Below the pieces are notes generated by a model. The model was not told where the DNA came from. It saw only the letters and a list, made by a program, of their open reading frames with translations, and searched no databases. This document shows positions 60,501 to 64,000 of a DNA stretch of 64,000 nucleotides, piece by piece; the stretch's first letter is position 1; the number at the start of each line of letters is the position of its first letter. The position numbers were made by a program, and so were the translations under genes. Source of the stretch: Casuarina equisetifolia. Its lineage: Eukaryota; Streptophyta; Magnoliopsida; Fagales; Casuarinaceae. The stretch covers positions 19,929,580-19,993,579 of the forward strand of contig CM052355.1 of assembly GCA_028551475.1 (NCBI GenBank), written 5' to 3'.

Positions 60501-61142
60501 GATTCGAGTGTCCAAGTCTTTTGTGCCACATACTACCATCTGTACTTTGTTGGTAGGCCAAGTAATATCCATGATGCTCTTGAAGAGGTAGTACGTAAAG
60601 GTCACCTTTCCTATGTCCCTGAAGTAGGGTTTCCTGAGTTATTTGGTCCTTTACAACAAAGGAATGCTTGTTAAATATAACATAGCAAGGCAAGTCATTA
60701 ATCAACTGTAGTATAGACAATAAATTTCTTTTTATCGTTGGTACTACAAGAATTGTTTTGAGTGGAATTTTTCCATGGTTGAGTTTAGTAGTACCAGTGT
60801 GTGTGATTTGTAGGTGATGTCCATTACCTACCATAATTTGATCATGACTATTGAACTTTGCAAAAGTTTTAAGCTTACCTGTGGAGTCAGTCATATGAGC
60901 AGTGGCACCTATATCTGCAACCCATTCTTCAAAGGTGAAGTCTACTAGTTGTAAAGTAGCTAGTGCTTTGGGTATCTCTTCAGTTTGATATGTATAATCA
61001 AACCTTTTCCAGCAGTCTAGAGTTGAGTGTCCACGTTTACCACAAATTTGGCATGATATAATATTTAGTGATGCTGGGTGGTTAGAAGTACCTGAGTTTT
61101 TCTTTGCATGTTAGGTGAAAAGGTGTTGTTCCTTAGGGTTGT

Positions 61143-62395
61143 TGATAACTCTATTTTTATAGAGTTATTTTACCTATTTTTTAGGAAATAAATAATACAA
61201 TGCTTATGAGAAAATATTTGAACTCCTATTATTTATTTGAATTTGTCTTGTTTTTGTAGCATAAGGAGGCAAGGAGAAAAGGAATGAACATGGAGAACCT
61301 GATGCTTATTATGTGGTAAAATTGTAATATCAAGATCAAAAGAGTCAAGATGGGCTTGGGCTTTGGATAATTGTTATTAGATTTTCTATTGTTATTGGAT
61401 TTTCTATTTAAATAGAAAACCCAGTCATGTTAGGAATTCAAGTCTCAATTAATTTAGGAGTTCAAAACCCAATTGTTTTAGGTCTCTAAAATCTAATTCT
61501 ACTAGGATAGGAGGTAGGTCTAAACCTAAACCCTATTTAAGAGAAGAGAAAGAGGCAAAAGAAAGAAAAGGAGGAAATTGAGCACAACTCAAGAAAGAAG
61601 CTAAGAATTCAAGGTTTTCTTGAAGAGAAGACAAAAAGGGTGACAGACTTCTTGTTCTTGGATTCAAGATGCCTTCTTTATTTCTTATTACCATTCTTCC
61701 TCATTATTTCTTTATGTTTTAGTTTATTTTTGTTAGAGCTACGATGTAACCTAATTATGATGGTATGAATCTTATGATTATTATGTTTTGCAAGATATTT
61801 TATTTATGTGAAGTTACATATTACGGAGTTTAATGCTTTTAGGTGATTAGCTACCACTTAGATGACTTGATTTGCATGTTAAAGATCGACAGGAAATAGC
61901 ATACAGTTGCTTCTTGTAATATGTAACCATAAATTAAATATGGATAGACATATACCATATTGTTTGTGTGGCTTTTGGTGTAAACTGGGAATATTCATAG
62001 ATCCTAATGCATTTGGTTTGTTTCAATTCACATATAGAGATATAGTGAATTAATGAACTAAATAGGTTTGCTATACCTAGACATAGGATAGTAAATAAAT
62101 TAGGAAATTCTGCCATCACATAGATATTATCTCTCTTGCAAGCATAAATAATCAATATTAGTACCTAGTAATTATGGTGAAGTCATATGCTCTAACATAT
62201 TTCTTTTATTAAGTTTTCTTAGACTTAGTTAGTTAATCTATCATCCATCAATTTGGTTTGCTAGATAAATTCTAAGAGTTATTCACCGTTAGTAATTAGT
62301 TGGTCTAGTAATCACCAATCTCTGTGGGACGATATCTTTTTTATCATTATATTACTTGTTCGACATGTTCACTTGCATTTAGATTTCACCGAACA
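61143..62395. mobile_element. Solo LTR, copy 2, nested in the second Copia element
   Basis: 1253 bp from TGATAACTC to CACCGAACA with a perfect target duplication gttgt (61138-61142 and 62396-62400). Same family and orientation on the plus strand as 48767-50039. Because it interrupts the Copia gag region, it inserted later than that element. The shared short open frame (61934-62155 here, 49553-49792 in copy 1) is carried along by homology and is not a gene. Confidence 0.88.
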
Positions 62396-63242
62396 GTTGT
62401 GCCAGTTCAGTTTCCTAGAGCTAGTGGGCTGAATCCTCTACCCTGTGAGGAAAAGGATGGTGTTCCACGTCCTCTGGATCCACCTCTCCCACTTCTGCCA
62501 CCTCTTTGGGATATGAAGGCAGCATTTTCATTCTGGGATGTTGACTGAGCCAGAGAATATTTGCTCATTCTAGCTTTGAAAGCTTGAAGTTGTGAAACAA
62601 CTTCATTAAATTGTGGTATTGGTGGCTTGAACATTGTTGTATGGAAAGATTTGTAGTTCTAACCAAGGCTTTTGAGAAGTCTGAAGGTCTTGGCAGAATC
62701 TAATAGTGGTTTTCCTATTGAACTGAGTTGGTTTAGTAACCCTTTGAACTCAGTTAGAAAGATAGGCAAGGTCTTGCATTCTTTGTGGAGGTGATGGATT
62801 TGTGATAATAGATCAAACTCATGAGCCTTAGTCTTCTGAGCAAAATGGCTAGCAAGTGCTTCCCAAACTTGAGCTGAAGTTTCCAACTTAAAAATGTGGC
62901 CTAAAGCTTCTTCTAACAGTGTACTAATGATCCAGGACTTGACTAGGGTATCACTCTTTATCCAAGCTTCATAAGCAGGATTTGTAGTAGCTAGATCTCC
63001 ATTTTCGGTGGTTGCAACTGGTTGCTGTGTCTCACCAATGAGAAATCCCATGAGTTTCTGGGTTTGAACGAGGGATTTTATTTGGGTCATCCAAGCTAGA
63101 TAGTTGCCTTCTTGCAATTTTATTGTAACAAAATTTCTGACATTAACATTGTTGGGAAAGGGGTAAGTTATGGTAGTGGTTGTGTTGGTAGTCATGGCAA
63201 GGAGTAGCAGAACGATGTGGTGATCGTCCTGCTCTGATATCA

Positions 63243-63922
63243 AGAAGCAATTTAACAAAGGGAAGGTGGTACGATGAAGTGGTAGGCAACTTCATGTAGA
63301 TTTTTATATTCCACTTCTTCGGATGATAATATTACAAAGGACAGCCTTCTATTTATAGAGGTTGATACTATTTCATCCTACTGTTGCTGCCTTCTTTAGT
63401 ACAAAACATACAAATACATATTAACTATTGGATGGTGTCTAGACTTGTCTTCCACGGCAGTGTCCTTCCTAGCAATTGTCTTCAGACTCCTCTTCGTCAG
63501 TAGTGAGTTAGGTTTCTTCCTCTACAAGGCATAGCAATCCGTTTCCATCTTCTCTTATTTTGAGTTGACTTAGTTTGCCATTTTGTCCTTTTGAGCTTAA
63601 GTCACTTGCACCTTCATTTATCGCATAGTAGGTAGGCCTTGTGCTAATGGGTTTGCTTGGTACTTCAGGCTTCATATATGTTGGTTCACAGTAGGGAACA
63701 TTCAGATCAAAGTCTTACACGTACTGGGCTTTCTACACTTGACTGTTGTTGGGTTTATCATGTAGGAACAATATGTAAAATGCCTACTCAGTTTCTGTTG
63801 CACTAAGTAGGGGCTCGGCTTCCTCTTGTACCTCTCCTATGTTGGGTATGCTGTTTCCTTCTACTATACTGCTTGAGGATGGTCCATGGACCCTGTGACC
63901 CCTTGTAATTGCGTTGTTGACA
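63243..63922 (-). repeat. 5' LTR of the second Copia element
   Basis: 680 bp, the same length and ends as its partner at 56870-57549. Followed by ataag at 63923-63927. Confidence 0.9.
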
Positions 63923-63927
63923 ATAAG

Positions 63928-64000
63928 AACACAAGGAATTGAGAAAATTATCAATCTATATTTACTAGTGTGTAATAGTTACAAAGGAACAAAAGAATTT
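63928..64000. other. Flank after the second Copia element
   Basis: Seventy-three bases of AT-rich sequence follow the target duplication. Nothing identifiable. Confidence 0.3.

Larger units (their letters stand above)
56870..63922 (-). mobile_element. Ty1/Copia LTR retrotransposon, full length, broken, with nested insertion
   Basis: Two 680-bp LTRs, target duplication ataag at 56865-56869 and 63923-63927, primer-binding site tgatatcagagc next to the 5' LTR (minus strand, just below 63243), and purine tract aagggggaa next to the 3' LTR. Minus-strand parts in Copia order: gag (about 63200-62410), CCHC knuckle (near 61060-61020), protease and integrase (60980-60064), reverse transcriptase (about 59000-57990), RNase H (about 57960-57600). 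A solo LTR is inserted at 61143-62395 between gag and the knuckle. The element is a fossil with several interruptions. The LTRs differ at roughly 6-8 percent of sites by eye, so it is probably somewhat older than the first Copia element. Confidence 0.93.

Overview
The window is nuclear DNA of a flowering plant, most likely a woody eudicot. It holds a class III peroxidase, a class I TCP transcription factor, a plant SNW/SKIP gene, an F-box cluster, and many Copia and Gypsy relics in AT-rich sequence. I cannot name the species from sequence alone.

Layout. At 0.6-9.5 kb are three host genes that look whole: a 2-oxoglutarate/Fe(II) oxygenase of the prolyl-4-hydroxylase type (+, four exons), a peroxidase of the PRX66 type (-, three exons) and a TCP9/TCP19-like factor (-, one exon). 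At 10.3-22.9 kb is a transposon zone: a tRNA-derived SINE, a stretch that reads like plant mitochondrial DNA split by a complete but broken Copia element, a decayed Gypsy element and a Copia fragment. At 23-27.3 kb lie remnants of three unrelated host genes: an ERECTA-type receptor kinase, a DYW-type PPR protein and phosphomevalonate kinase. At 27.7-31.6 kb is the SKIP gene. Its 1.5 kb 5'UTR intron carries a histone H3.3 exon fossil, and its coding region carries an exact 74-bp tandem repeat that looks like a newborn intron.

At 33.7-38.5 kb is a second, decayed copy of the 1-10 kb block. It lost the peroxidase and most of the TCP gene, and its oxygenase is a pseudogene that also lacks a metal-binding histidine. 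At 39-50.6 kb are two broken F-box genes on the minus strand, separated by a tandem array of about 800-bp units, each carrying only the C-terminal part of the F-box gene. A solo LTR sits in the duplicated flank, and the paralogous copy preserves the empty site. From 50.6 kb to the end there is gene-poor AT-rich DNA, a Gypsy gag remnant, and a full-length broken Copia element (56.87-63.92 kb) that was itself invaded by a second copy of the same solo LTR.

The clearest biological stories are the candidate intron birth in SKIP, the asymmetric decay of a segmental duplication, and the selective amplification of an F-box C-terminal module. The host genes show no shared pathway. A link between the TCP factor and the peroxidase is only suggested by TCP-type motifs in the peroxidase upstream region.
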